Positions 1-10,685 are shown, counted from the stretch's first letter. The stretch: DNA of 64,000 bases from Pisaster brevispinus (GCA_023634235.1 JAMKCF010000003.1:23592742-23656741), one strand, 5' to 3'. The notes: generated from the sequence alone by a model not told the origin. Program-made: numbers and translations.

Positions 1-441
1 GTACAAGTATTTGAAATGCAACTAATACTTAGTGAAGATGTTGAGGAAGTGAACAAGAGGAAGTATCAGAGATGTATGTTACAGATTTGTAACATGTGCA
101 ATAATAATCCCTTCACTCACAGTGTTTAAAAAGCGCATTAGTAGTAAAGTTGAGCAAGGTCTTGTCAACATTGTTTCTGCCCGGTCTTCAAGGATGCTCA
201 AATTATTCCTTGAACTTTCTCAACTTCCTGGTGAACTTTGAACTTTAAACTAACTGTACATTTCTACTATAACACAGATAGACTGAACGTGTTTTGTGTA
301 CTTTGAATGCTATTTACTTAGCAAGTGGTGGTATTTGAGCAGCAAATGTTATTGTTTGTAGCATTTTGCTATGAGATACAAGGGAAATCGTTCACGGATA
401 CATCCACACTCAGAACAATGAAAAATACCCTCTATTATTAA

Positions 442-490
442 TGTATACATGTTCATGTACATGTACACTGTACATGTACATGTACATGTA
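442..490. repeat. TACATG-type simple repeat
   Basis: Alternating TACATG/TGTACA units form a nearly self-complementary purine-pyrimidine tract. Shorter TACATGTA pieces are scattered through the whole window, for example near 3646, 20269 and 54345. Confidence 0.8.
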
Positions 491-915
491 GGCCCTATGC
501 ATTGCTGGCCTGCCCACTGGGCAACGGAAAGTCTCCACTGGGAGACTTTGGAACTCTAGCAGGCCCCGATGCCTCCTTGCCCCCTGGTCATTGCCGTAGT
601 GCCCCTTGAAACGCTCCAATAAAAATTTTACAATTTCCTCATAGAGGTGAGTTGCCATTTGGTGCCCTTGCCCTTTCAAGAGCGGAGCTTCGGGCCTGCG
701 CTAGATGGCAGCAGACATAACAGGTGGGGCCTAGCCCTAATGTAATGTTTCCATTGTTCATGTAATTCTGAGCATTGTGCAAACTAATTCTGAGAATAAT
801 GACTTTACCCGGTAAGTCAGCTGCCAACTACATGTAGTGTCCTGTGAACAGTCAGCCATTAAAATATAAATTGAGTATATCCAGCAGTTCAGCTGTTAAC
901 AGAACTGTGTATATT

Positions 916-990
916 GGCTGGATGTGGCGGCACACTTCCGGTCACAGGTTCAAATCCCATTCTTGTCAATTATTCTTTGTTCGCCTACGT
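916..990 (+). mobile_element. tRNA-derived SINE fragment (family B)
   Basis: The B box GGTTCAAATCC sits at 948-958. It is followed by the GTCAAT...TTCTTTGTTC tail also seen after the tRNA-like heads at 39.1 kb and 61.8 kb. The A-box half is badly decayed, so this is a relic. Confidence 0.55.
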
Positions 991-996
991 TATAAA

Positions 997-1066
997 CAGG
1001 GCTCCAAATTAGCACTGGACAGCAGGCCCGAGGCCAGTGATTTTAGCCCCGGGCCATTAAAATCAT
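997..1066 (+). repeat. Dispersed repeat R1, short copy
   Basis: Shares the string GGCCAGTGATTTTAGC and flanking sequence with copies at 7769-8135 and 29329-29625 (+), and with inverted copies at 3517-4380 and 55908-56275. The class is unknown. It has no visible coding capacity. Confidence 0.7.
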
Positions 1067-1657
1067 GACTTAATGTTTTTCAATTTATTTACCTCACTGT
1101 GTAGGCCTAATACTTGTATCTTTAATTTAAAAAAAAATCATATTCACATGGTGACTTTCAGTCTGATCAATTTAGATGTTTCGATTCTGTCGAGTATCGA
1201 AACATACTTGACCATAACTAAGAAGAATGAGATGATGAATCTTTTGTTTTTTGCTTATAATTCCAATAAACACAGTGTGGTAGAAACTGTTTAACAAACA
1301 AAAATGTCTCACTTCAGATTAATTGGTTTCGGTGGCAGCGTACTACACCATTACCATCATAATAACAAATAGGCTGGCTTTCAGATGATTATTAGACAGT
1401 TTCTTTTCAGGTCATTTAGATCTTGTGTGCTTCAGCTTTTTGTACAGTACAATATACATGTACAATGTATCTCACCAGGCTATTTTTAATTGTCTGTTTT
1501 ACTTGCCCCCAGGAAGTTTTCGTAGCCTAGATTTTAAACAATTGTCCTACATGTAGATGTATCTTTCTGATGCATTAATGGTAGCAATCACAACCGGTTT
1601 AATTCTCAAATGAAGTTAAATTCATACACTCAAAACTAAATTAACATGTTTTACAAA

Positions 1658-1800
1658 TGCATTTAGCCTTTTGAGAAAGACTCTGCTAGGGTCGAAACGT
1701 CAGGCCACTAACTATTTGTTTGCATTTACACCATGCATGTAGGTCCTTTTGGTTGGTAAGCAGTTTGCAACAGCTAATACTATTTCTCATGTTTTACAAA
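1658..1800 (+). repeat. Dispersed repeat R2 with hairpin plus GAAACGTC motif
   Basis: Contains GACTCT-GCT-AGGGTC, a 6-bp hairpin, followed by GAAACGTC and a downstream block ending GGTTGGTAAGCAGTTTGCAA. Related copies lie at about 16960-17125 (hairpin part inverted), 42173-42290 and 47465-47560. The hairpin is enclosed by a short outer pairing, GCCT with AGGC. See the finding on hammerhead-like folds. Confidence 0.7.
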
Positions 1801-1998
1801 TGTATATTATTCATATCTGAAAAGGAAGAAATATGAGCATTTTAAACAAGTAGGTCGCACGGGTCTTGGCAGCCCACAATAGGGCAAGTTGAGAAGTGGT
1901 GTTTACTCTAGACCGTAGCAGTTTTGACTAGACATTGTTGTACATGTACATTGGGCTAGTGTTAACAGGGTTTACCCTTAACCTTTGTAGATACTACA

Positions 1999-2205
1999 CA
2001 TGTAGCCAGCGGGACTAGTTAGCTTGTCATTTCACTAGTGCAACTTGTTCACTAGTCCGTATAATTATCACATTAAATAAAGGGTGCTTTTCAATATTGA
2101 ATTGGCCAGCCGGACCACACTTGGAGAGAATTTTGACCGGTCTTTAGTTGCTTTAACCAGCATTTGGCCAACGGACCACCGTTACGGGAGAACACCGGTT
2201 AAGAA
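1999..2205 (+). repeat. Dispersed repeat R3 copy 1
   Basis: A block of about 200 bp with CACTAGT motifs, then GGACCAC..TTGGAGAGAATTTTGACCGGTC and a GGGAGAAC end. It is repeated in the same orientation at about 10686-10885 and 33241-33435. The three copies are clearly diverged. No terminal inverted repeat or ORF is visible. Confidence 0.7.
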
Positions 2206-3555
2206 TGATCCCTAGTCATTTTTCAAAGAATGATCGTCGACTGTTAACCTTTTAAGAGGGTAACCCTAAACCCAGGAGCATGTACTCAGTGTAAAAGAGA
2301 ACTCTTCCTGTGGAAGATTACCGGGGAACATCCACCTGTTTGACGCACAGATTCATTTGGTTCAGCCATGCTTGACCTATTAATAGCGGTGGAGTGTGAA
2401 CCGCTACAGATCATTAGAACTGCAATATGGTTCACTGCTACATGTACTGTGGGGGGTGGGGGGGGGGGTGGTGAATACTGATTGTGATGCGAACAAACAT
2501 ATTGGAGGCAAGCCTTTTTTATGTGTTGTTCCAAATTATGCTGGTATATCTTGCATGTAAATAATGTTTATTGCGCTGATGTTTGTATTTTATATAAAGT
2601 GCACATCAATAACAGGCCTTGAAGTTCGCTCTTGAAGGGGCGCGTCAATTTTCCCACTGGTAAGGGGCACTTCTATGAAGGAAATGTAAATTTGTATTGG
2701 AGCTTTGCAGAGGGCACCACAGCAAAAGCACAGGGCACCACGGCAATCGCTGTGGGTGCCGTGGGTTAATTCGAGGCCTGCAATAAAATGTTAGGACTTG
2801 TTCCACACCTGGTGCAAGAGTCTTTTTAAAAAATGGGTAACGGATAGAACGAAGAGCAGTGTAGACCTGACTTTCTTACTCCATGGTAGTGTGTACAAAT
2901 TGTATTGTGTACTATGAGTGCAAAATGTCACACCTTCATGTGCAAGTGTATGACGCTGTCGAATCCTAGACAGTTTGCCGTGTATGTGTTTGTATAGTAG
3001 CTCTAGGCAAATTGACTTGTGACAGATCTGTGATTTGACTTGTGAGGTTTTTCCATGCGTGATATTCTTCCTAATTTAGTCTGGTACCTGATTGCTTTCA
3101 TTGGTTTACATTCAGACAAATCTTTAAATGTAATCAAATAGCCTTTGAGAAAGCGTGTCAGTGCATAAAGGTGCACGCCGTTGTTGGTACTCTAGTACAA
3201 CATGTAGGCCAGGCTTGGCACCAGATATAAAGAAGTTGGTTCACAGAAATGTCTTTTTTGAAAGGTCAAATAATGTACATGTAGCCTGCAAATGTGCAAC
3301 CATTGTACACATGCATGAACTCATCTAAAAGCAGTCTATTTCTACCTCAGTGAATATACATGTGTACACAGTCAACTTTTCTGTAGACCGTGCAAGTCTC
3401 GCACATTATTCAAAGTTCATTTTTAGTGCTTTTCTTTGAGAGAGTCGGTCGGGTACAAGAAGGAATATTCACAAACACATAATAAGACACCTACATGTAG
3501 CGTCTATTTATACTCAGGGTTTGAATTTGGGGTGGAAATCCACAAGACCACAGAG

Positions 3556-3901
3556 CTCCTGTAATCTGGAAAAACCTACATAGTAGGTCAAATTTTGGTG
3601 AAAATTTAGTTAGACCCATGTTTGGACTTACATGTACATGTACTAGGTTTTTCTCCTTCGCTCAAAAATGTTAAAGTGTGTGAAACTCTTTCCTATAGAC
3701 TGTGCAAGTCTCGCGCGTATTCGAACATTGTGATCCGTTAAAGCGCGTGAGTTTGTTTCTTTAACGCGTTAAAGCAATGTACGTGGGACCACAGTGGTCC
3801 CAAAAATGTTCGAATACGCGCGAGACTTGCACGGTCTATTGTCAGTTTTTCCAAAAATTGACTTACTACATGTACATGTAGGTTTTTCCAGATTACAGGA
3901 G
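3556..3901. mobile_element. Foldback/MITE element (outer)
   Basis: The ends are near-perfect inverted repeats beginning CTCCTGTAATCTGGAAAAAC and ending with the complement. The similarity continues inward for about 40 bp. AG dinucleotides flank both ends. No coding capacity is present, as expected for a non-autonomous DNA element. A second foldback element is inserted inside it. Confidence 0.65.
3696..3838. mobile_element. Nested short foldback element with TA ends
   Basis: Inverted repeats of about 32 bp start GACTGTGCAAGTCTCGCGCG and end with the complement, flanked on each side by TA, which fits a TA target-site duplication. Fragments with the same terminus occur near 3383-3410 and 29291-29318, so this is a small family. 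Confidence 0.75.
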
Positions 3902-4069
3902 AGGGCTTGAGGCTCAAAATGTTTACTGGACCAGAATTGTTTTTTTTACAAGACCAGAATCAAAACAAGAAAAAACTTGTTGACCCAGTTTAACATGCAT
4001 TTAAGTTTTAATTGTTTTTATTTAAACAAGCGCTAAGACAGAGAAGTTGTAAGAGGAGATTGATTTCAA

Positions 4070-4230
4070 TTGTCTTTATGGGTGATTCCCTATTGCCATT
4101 AGGGAATCTAATACTTTATCTGCTTTTCGTAAAGTCCTTAAGACTCACCTTTTTCCATGTTAATTTCTTTCTAGTGCGCTATGATCTTGATGGAATAGCG
4201 CCTTATAAATTTTAATTGTTATGTTATGTT
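4070..4230 (+). mobile_element. Non-LTR retrotransposon 3' tail relic
   Basis: One frame at about 4087-4146 reads as the usual end of a LINE reverse transcriptase: an IRES-like stretch, then SAFRKVLKTHLF and a stop. Just downstream is ATAGCGCCTTATAAATT, like the short 3' untranslated ends of such elements. Upstream of this the frame is broken by stops, so only the last two dozen codons are recognisable. The clade cannot be assigned. Confidence 0.5.
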
Positions 4231-4708
4231 AAGTCTATTTCATTATGTCATTACTTAAAAGCATTGAACGGTATTTATTCAGACTCAAAGTCAACATTTG
4301 ATCATATTATTTTGTGTTCAAGATGAGACACAGTGAGGTGTTATTCTTCATTACTATTATTATTTAAAAAAACACTCGGTTCTCGATTTTATTTAAGTCA
4401 TTATTTGAATCCAGTTTTTTTATTTCTGTTGAATTCAAATTTTGTATTTGCTTTTGTTATTCCGTGAAATTCTGTGCAATTGGATCGATTCCGTGTTCTA
4501 CACCAATTTGTGTGATTCCGTCTGTGTTGAAGTCTGCTCTGTGTGGACACACATTATGTAAATTCTGCCAGGCAGCAGATGCGGTCCACTCTCCATGTGC
4601 ACAAACATGGCATGTTTAGTTAAATGAGTTTTTTCAGACATCTGGAAGTTATATCAAGATTATGTTTAAATTACTTTTACAATGCATGTTCACTGGGTAG
4701 TAGAGATT

Positions 4709-4985
4709 GTGGCGTGACGTGGCAGAGCAGTTAAGAGCTCTGGTGTTTCTGATCAGCAGAGTGTGGGTTCGAGTCCCGGTCGTGGCACTTGTGTCCTTGA
4801 GCAAGATACTTTTCACCATAATTGCTTTGTCCTTCGGATGGGACATTAAGCCGTAGGTCCCCTGTGCTACATGTAACTTTGGATTGGTTGTGCACTTACA
4901 CTGTACATGTATACAAAAAAAGAACCCAGAGTACTCATTGTCATGATTGTGGAAAAGTACATGTAGGGGTTAACCAGTGTTTCTG
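4709..4985 (+). mobile_element. tRNA-derived SINE (family A), full head
   Basis: The head has an A box (GGCAGAGCAGTTAAGAG), a long variable arm as in Leu/Ser tRNAs, and a B box (GGTTCGAGTCC). It is followed by the body motif CCTTGAGCAAG...GTCCTTCGGATGGGAC..AAGCCG. Other copies of the family lie at about 12069-12240, 18172-18365 (-), 22246-22480 (-), 43826-44050 and 44095-44335 (-). No intact acceptor stem or CCA-proximal structure supports a functional tRNA. Confidence 0.8.
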
Positions 4986-5198
4986 GTTCACATAGCAAGC
5001 ACCCTTGTTTATTGGTTTCCTCAGGCTTGCGAGCCACAGTGATAAAGTTCACTTACATGTATGAGGCATCTGTGGTTTCATTACCAGAAATGTATATTAA
5101 TAATAATAACAGAACTAAAGAATCGTTGATAGAACATCCGCGGGATCGAGGTGATAGATACTACTATGGGATGGCAGCACTGCGCAAAGCATTCAACA

Positions 5199-5347
5199 TT
5201 ACGTCATAAATATTCACACCAGTTGGCCAATCGGAAAGCGGCCAATCGGAAAGCAGCCAATCAGCCTGCGCCAAGCGCGTTCGTCCGGCCTGTGTCTATC
5301 AGCGATACTCTCGATGAAGAGAGACCACCATGGCTAGATGGGAAGAC
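5199..5347 (+). promoter_or_regulatory. Candidate promoter with CRE-type site and three phased CCAAT boxes
   Basis: A locally CpG-rich patch in AT-rich surroundings. It holds TTACGTCATAA at 5199-5209, a bZIP/CRE-type site, then CCAAT pentamers at 5227, 5242 and 5257. Each CCAAT is exactly 15 bp from the next and embedded in near-identical GGCCAATCGGAAAGC units. CCAAT boxes bind NF-Y, usually 60-100 bp upstream of the start of transcription. That would put initiation near 5300-5350, about 0.75 kb upstream of the TPST-A start codon. A splice donor-like GAC|GTAAAC ends at 5347 and an acceptor-like TTTTCAG ends at 5967, so a 5' untranslated exon joined to the coding exon is plausible. A strong-context ATG at 5330 would open only a short upstream frame. 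The assignment to TPST-A is inferred from position. Confidence 0.5.
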
Positions 5348-6077
5348 GTAAACTGGAATTCAGTTTCCTTCCGATTCCTCTTTTAAAACCGCGATCTAAT
5401 CTTCATCCAAGATTTGTTCTATGTATTTGAAATTGCGGCACCCAAAACCCAAATAAGGCTGTTAAAGCGGATCGCCACTTAAAATATTTTCCAACAAATT
5501 TTAAAAGCTGTAAAGAATACGAAGGCGTAATTTAATATAATTTAAGGAAGTTTAAGCAAACATAAGACGATATGATCGTTTAAATAAAAATAATAATTTT
5601 AAAAAATGAAAATTGTATTTATGGAGTAAACACACCGTTGGAACTTCAATATTTCGATGGTTTGAGTTTGAGATCAAAGTACAATGAACTCAATCTTATT
5701 TCCCCTTGTCGCATTTTCTACAGGTATTTTGGTCACGAAGGAGCTGAGCTATTTTCGTTCACTCTGAATTTGGATGTGTTTGGGAAGCTGCCAAAGGTTC
5801 AGTGTCTTGCTAAAGTGCAGGGACGTCCAAAGAATGATCAAATGGATCCAAGAGGCCACGAGTAATACAGAACAGCATCTAAGGAGCTAAGTTCTTCCTC
5901 TTTTTTTTTTTTTTTTAAATCAAAACTGGTATTTTACATTCCAAAAATTCCACAAGATTGTTTTCAGGTGAACAAAAAGGTTGCTGGTTACCGAGGATTG
6001 GCGATGAGTTGGAATTGATGGATTCTTAAGAAGTGATTGAAGGGAGTCCAGGTATAAGGAAACTGTACACTTGTTGG

Positions 6078-6092
6078 ATGACAACACCGTGA
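6078..6092 (+). promoter_or_regulatory. Minimal upstream ORF ahead of TPST-A
   Basis: ATG ACA ACA CCG TGA ends 8 nt before the main start at 6101 and is in another frame. If the leader is transcribed as drawn, a ribosome would meet this four-codon frame first. Such frames commonly dampen translation. Its functional use here is an inference. Confidence 0.35.
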
Positions 6093-6100
6093 CGAGGAAC

Positions 6101-6918
6101 ATGGGTCGCAATAGTAGACTCCACACTGTTGTGACGGTGTTTGTGACGGTGTGCGTCACCTACCTCATACTCTCGGCAAACTGCCCTGGTGACGGGAGCA
6201 CGTCCGTCATGGCCCCAAGAGACTCCAAGCACATCATGTACGACGACAACAAAAACGAGTTTCTATACGATACGGAGATGCCGCTTATTTTCATCGGTGG
6301 AATGCCGCGCAGCGGCACGACGCTAATGCGGGCGATGCTGGATGCGCATCCGGAGGTGAGATGCGGGGAGGAAACGAGGGTCATACCAAGGATGCTCAGC
6401 ATGAGGGCGCAGTGGATGAAGAGCGCAAAAGAACATGGGCGACTACTAGAAGCCGGACTTACCGATAACATCATCGACGATGCGTTATCACTGTTTATCC
6501 TGGAGATAATCGCGAAGCACGGTGAGCCTGCACCCCGGTTGTGCAACAAGGACCCGTTTGTGCTGAAATCCATGCTCTACATGCACAAAATATTCCCCAA
6601 TGGTAAATATTTACTCATGCTGCGCGATGGTCGCGCGACTGTTCACTCGATTATCTCGCGTAAGGTCACCATCACTGGCTTTGATATCAATAGCTATAGG
6701 GACTGCCTGAAAAAGTGGAGCGCAGCCGTTGAGAATATGTACAACCAGTGCATGCAAGTGGGATCCAACATGTGCCTGCCAGTGTATTACGAAAAACTAG
6801 TGCTTCATCCGGAGGACTGGATGAGGAAGATTTTGACATTCTTGGATATTCCTTGGGATGACAAAGTTTTACACCATGAGGACACTGTGGGCAAACCTGG
6901 AGGAATCTCTCTCTCAAA
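6101..6918 (+). CDS. tpst: Protein-tyrosine sulfotransferase copy A, coding exon 1
   Basis: Encodes residues 1-272 and the first two bases of codon 273. ATG 6101 is the first ATG in frame after a stop at 6038 and has a good context (A at -3, G at +4). Residues 8-25 are a single hydrophobic signal anchor after a short basic N-terminus, giving a type II Golgi topology. PRSGTT (69-74) is the 5'-phosphosulfate loop of PAPS sulfotransferases. CGEETR (88-93) carries the glutamate pair containing the catalytic base. RDGRATVHS (175-183) is the 3'-phosphate-binding segment. The enzyme transfers sulfate from PAPS to tyrosines in acidic stretches of secretory and membrane proteins in the trans-Golgi. 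The exon ends at AA|GTAAGT and joins 8474 in frame. Vertebrate TPST1 and TPST2 are similarly close, so no one-to-one orthology is claimed. Confidence 0.93.
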
Positions 6919-7768
6919 GTAAGTCATCTTATTTACAATTTTGTATGATTAAATTAGGATGCCAGGTCGGTTGGTTTCCCTTATAATCGCTTGAACTGCC
7001 TTTTCAGAATTTGACACTCAAATTTTTTTTACTCAAAAAGAAAAGTTTGCAGAACTGCCAACTCTTTGTGATTCTGCAGAATCTTGTCATGTTGTGGTAT
7101 AAAACAAATTTGAAAACCTTCCTGATTATGGAATGTTTATCCCCATTATGTTGCATGTTTCTAAATATCTCCCTGATTGGTGTACAAAAACTCCCTGATT
7201 GCAAGATGCAAATGTTGGCAGCTCTGAAATTTGGGTCAAGCCCTTTCATGGACCATACTCGGGTATCTTTTCAGCTCCATTTATTTCCAGGCGTGCTGTA
7301 CATGTCTTGATTAGTCAGTCTCTATTATGGTTACCCCCCCCCAAAAAAAAAAAACCCGCTTTCTTTTCAAGGCAAGAGAAATACTATTTAAGATGGCGCC
7401 GTTCAATATTCAATGGCGACACGTTCTTTTGGAACATAAATTGTCAGGAAGGCCCATCAACGATTATTCTTTTTACGCATATTAAACTCATTCAAGTGTC
7501 ATTTTAGTTAATTTTTACCGGGCTTAAATGAAAGCATTCTTTGTTCGTCCGTTATTGTTTGGTTTGGTCGTATTTCTGTCAGTAATCTCCAGGAGTTGAA
7601 GCATGCCTTTCCTGTGCTTACCATGCTTACAGTGACAGTTAGAAGCATGAAATGGAAATTGCACACAGTACGCAAACAATCGGCTGCAAGGCAGAACTAT
7701 GGAATTGAACCTGGGTCCCGTTTTAATAGAGCTGTTTTAAGCAGCTACGAAATATTGGCCAGTCACAT

Positions 7769-8135
7769 ATCAGGGCTCGAAATTAACACTGGACCACAGG
7801 CCCGAGGCCAGTGATTTTAGCATCGGGCCAGTAAACTCATAACCAGACAAGCCCAGTGGTCTTGTGTTATTCAACTGAATAATACATGTAATAGGCTACC
7901 TCGTTGAGTAATATTTTTTGTGAAAAAATGTTGACTAGGAATCTGATAAATATCTGTCAATTCTCTTCAGTATCGAAGTACACTACACATTTAAGACAAA
8001 TGAGAGATAGACTTTACTCTTTGTGCTGGTTCAACTCATTTGGATTCCGGTCTTGGAAAATAAATTCTGGTCCAGTAAACATTTTGAGCTACATTGTACA
8101 AGCAGTCTTGTGGATATTTCCACCAAATTCGAGCC
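7769..8135 (+). repeat. Dispersed repeat R1 in the TPST-A intron
   Basis: The longest uninterrupted forward copy of R1. It runs from CAGGGCTCGAAATTAACACT through GGCCAGTGATTTTAGC to TCCAGTAAACATTTTGAGCT and a CCACCAAATTCGAGCCCTGC end. The ends GGGCTCGAA and TTCGAGCCC are inverted, so the unit may be a DNA element about 365 bp long. The rest of the 1,555-bp intron (6919-8473) shows only low-complexity runs. Confidence 0.7.
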
Positions 8136-8473
8136 CTGCATATGGTGCATGTGACATGATATTTTGGCTGGTTACCAAATACTGGTATTGTAGTGCTCAG
8201 CTACTCTTTGTGGCCTAAGCAGCTCTTTGAAATTCGGCCCCAATGTTCTGAGTGAACTTTGTGACTTGATGAATGTCGGAATTTGTTTTCATCGTTTTTA
8301 ACAAAACATTGTTGGCGTGCAATGTATTTAAGTCACAAACAGCATTGAGGTACATAGTTCTTGTTCCTGATGGACACGCAGGAACACAACTTGATACCAA
8401 GTGAGCTTTTCAGAATCCTTTTTTTTTTAACCCCTCCCCCCCCCCCCCATTTTATTAAATTTTTTTAATTCAG

Positions 8474-8906
8474 GAGGGAGAAATCTACAGACCAGGTAGT
8501 GAAGCCAGTCAACTTGGAAGCCCTGACCAAATGGGTGGGTCACATCCCTAAAGACGTCATGGCCGACATCGACACCCTAGCGCCCATGCTAAGCAAGCTA
8601 GGGTACGACCCGCATGCCAACCCCCCTAACTACGGCATCCCAGATCAACGCGTCCTGGAGAACGAGGACAAGATCCGGAAGAACGCCGACCACTACATGA
8701 AGAATGCCAGACAGGTCCTAGATCGGCCGGACAAGATCAAGGTGCCAGAAAGTCCCCCCGAGGAAACCAACCCTACCGGCGGACCCCTAAGCATGAAAAA
8801 AATCGTGGACAGGGGAAAACGTCCGAAGCAAGAGCAGATCTCCCAAAAACCTCTGAATCCCAAGTTCGCACGGCGACAGGAAGCGCCCTATCCCAATAGG
8901 AGATGA
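8474..8906 (+). CDS. tpst: Protein-tyrosine sulfotransferase copy A, coding exon 2
   Basis: Follows an acceptor (TTTTTTAATTCAG ending at 8473). The split codon AA|G restores Lys273, and the exon continues as [20 protein letters not shown], the conserved C-terminal part of the TPST fold, then [13 protein letters not shown]. The stop is TGA at 8904-8906. Exons 1 and 2 total 1,251 nt, a 416-residue protein. Vertebrate TPSTs are about 370-377 residues. The excess is a Lys/Arg/Pro-rich hydrophilic tail after the NPPNYG motif, with no match I recognise. It would lie in the Golgi lumen. Confidence 0.92.
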
Positions 8907-9714
8907 GATGAAAGTCAAGACCCTTCATCAGTATTACGTGATATATATATTAAAAAAACTAAAAAAACAGGCCAACAGATTTTTATAATGTGTGAAAAAA
9001 CATGTGGTGCAATATAGTTTCTGTCATGACAGATCTACAATTTTAAATACGAAAATACACCCCCCCCCTCAAAAAAAAAAAGTTTGTGTTCGCTGAGTGT
9101 GCTGTAGAAAGTGGATATTTTACTGAGTTCGGTTGCATTCTTATATTAGGGACTATTAGTTCATAGATTGCTTTAGCACACAAACTCGCTGGTCATAGAG
9201 AGACTTGTTCAGCAGAAACTGGTTACTACTTTGAATGCCATGTGATGCAATGCAGGCCTGGATCTTCGTCTCGGGGGAGGACAAGTCCGTTTTCTTTTTG
9301 CGTACTCGTTCAGAGCAAAGTTTGAAACATGTCGCCACCAGACGGCAAAAAAACAAGTTAGTACATTCACAAGAGGAATGTTTTGCGTTGCTATTTTGTT
9401 CGAGAATGAACTAACTGAAAATTCTTTGTAGAAAAAATGTGCAGACCCTATATTTGAAATGTGACTTCATCAAAACATTTTTTGGATTTTGACAAAAAAA
9501 TCATTTGAAGGGTATCAAAAACAGTGACATTTTACAACGTTTTATTGTGAGAGAAGAGTCTTGAAATTGGTCCCTTTTCTATATGTGGAAAATGTGTGAA
9601 TCGCAAATCTGGAGACTTGGAACGTTTTTTCACAAATTTGCATAAAGACTCTACCTATTTAGGAAAATGAGTGAATCACAATTATCTAAATTTGACCTCG
9701 AAATTTCTCTTTAA

Positions 9715-10116
9715 AGGGAAGAGGTATACGTTTGGTAATGACTCTGAAAATTAATGGCAATAAAAACTTGCCTGGTAAGAAGTTAACAGCAGCTTGGGAT
9801 AGTATAATGCATTTTGAGAAACTTTTCACTTCGAAGTACTGCGGTTATGGAAAAACATTTCACTTTTTATCCCCCAAAAATTGGAATCTGAGAAGCGTTA
9901 CGGCCGTAGCGTTTCTCAGATCGTGTATTCCTATAGGGAATATTCTTCCTGCGTGGAAATATTTGCTCCGGTTTTTTGGTGATATCTAAAAAAAACGCGA
10001 TCACTTTTGAAGTGAAGTTTTCACAGGTTAGATTGATTGTACTATATACCTACATGTACATTTATATAGGATTGAAACAATCAAACGGTTCCAAAAACCA
10101 AAGGTATACTTTGCCT
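9715..10116 (+). mobile_element. piggyBac-like MITE copy 1 (family M1)
   Basis: The 402-bp unit starts AGGGAAGAGGTATACGTTTGG and ends CCAAAGGTATACTTTGCCT, which are inverted versions of each other. TTAA precedes the left end (9711-9714). Copies are at 17187-17512, 32151-32714 (inverted, enlarged) and 55489-55876. The last has TTAA on both sides, the signature of piggyBac-type insertion. There is no transposase. Confidence 0.75.
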
Positions 10117-10117
10117 A

Positions 10118-10210
10118 AAAGTGGCAGCAAGACCAAGACCAAGACCAGGACAATGAAGGCCTTGGCCTCCATGGCCTTCCTGGCCTCCTGCAATTCCAGG
10201 CCTGCATTGT
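10118..10210. repeat. Low-complexity AAGACC / GGCCT tract
   Basis: AAGACC-type hexamers are followed by a GGCCTTGGCCTCC-type pyrimidine/purine-biased tract. It lies directly next to the right end of the MITE at 9715-10116. Confidence 0.5.
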
Positions 10211-10685
10211 AAATTGACTTGCAAATAAATGTTGCCGAGCGTAAGGTTGTGCTACGAAATCTTCTAACCCCCCCCCCTCTCTCAAATCACTTTCAGTTTG
10301 CAGTAGTTGTTGTCCACTGTGCTTAGCGTTTTAGATTTGAACAAAGCTATAGTTTTTTTTACCAGGATGAAATCCAAGAGTGTTAGTTTAGTTTTTTGTA
10401 GCAAAATTGCTAACTGTTTTAGGCTTTCCTTTTGTTTTGTTGTGCTTTTTAATGAGTAAAATGTGTTTACTGTCAGTTCCCTGTGTACATCTATACACAT
10501 ACGCTGTCATAGAAAGGTGTTTTTAACACAATACGGTCAAATTTGTACACACTGCCAAAATATAGTCTGAAATGATGTGAAGGGTTTTAGTATTATTCTA
10601 AAGATTGAGTTGATCAATTGTTGATAAGTTCCGCCGGTTGACAGAACGGAAGTCTAGGAGGTATTTCAGGGTTGGCGCTTCAATT

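Larger units (their letters stand above)
3517..4380 (-). repeat. Dispersed repeat R1, inverted copy broken by insertions
   Basis: Segments of the R1 family lie at 3517-3555, 3902-4005 and about 4318-4380, in the opposite orientation to the copy at 7769-8135. Between them sit a foldback element (3556-3901) and a LINE 3' relic (about 4010-4310). When the intervening sequence is skipped, the R1 segments follow the order seen in the less interrupted inverted copy at 55908-56275. Confidence 0.6.
1..5198. other. Repeat-filled upstream region, no gene seen
   Basis: No ORF here has conserved-family character or plausible splice partners. The stretch is a patchwork of dispersed repeats, which are listed separately: a TACATG microsatellite near 442-490, a SINE fragment at 916-990, families shared with other parts of the window, nested foldback elements at 3.5-3.9 kb, a LINE tail near 4.1 kb and a SINE at 4.7 kb. 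A G-rich run lies at 2446-2472. Distal regulatory sequence for the downstream sulfotransferase could be present but cannot be recognised. Confidence 0.6.

Noticed and set aside
4709..4800. Possible Leu/Ser tRNA gene
   Set aside because: The tRNA-like head is followed by the SINE body repeated at several other loci, and the acceptor stem does not close.
6071..6100. Upstream extension of TPST-A to a TTG codon
   Set aside because: Only a non-ATG start is available. The ATG at 6101 has a strong context and puts the signal anchor near the N-terminus, as in the family.
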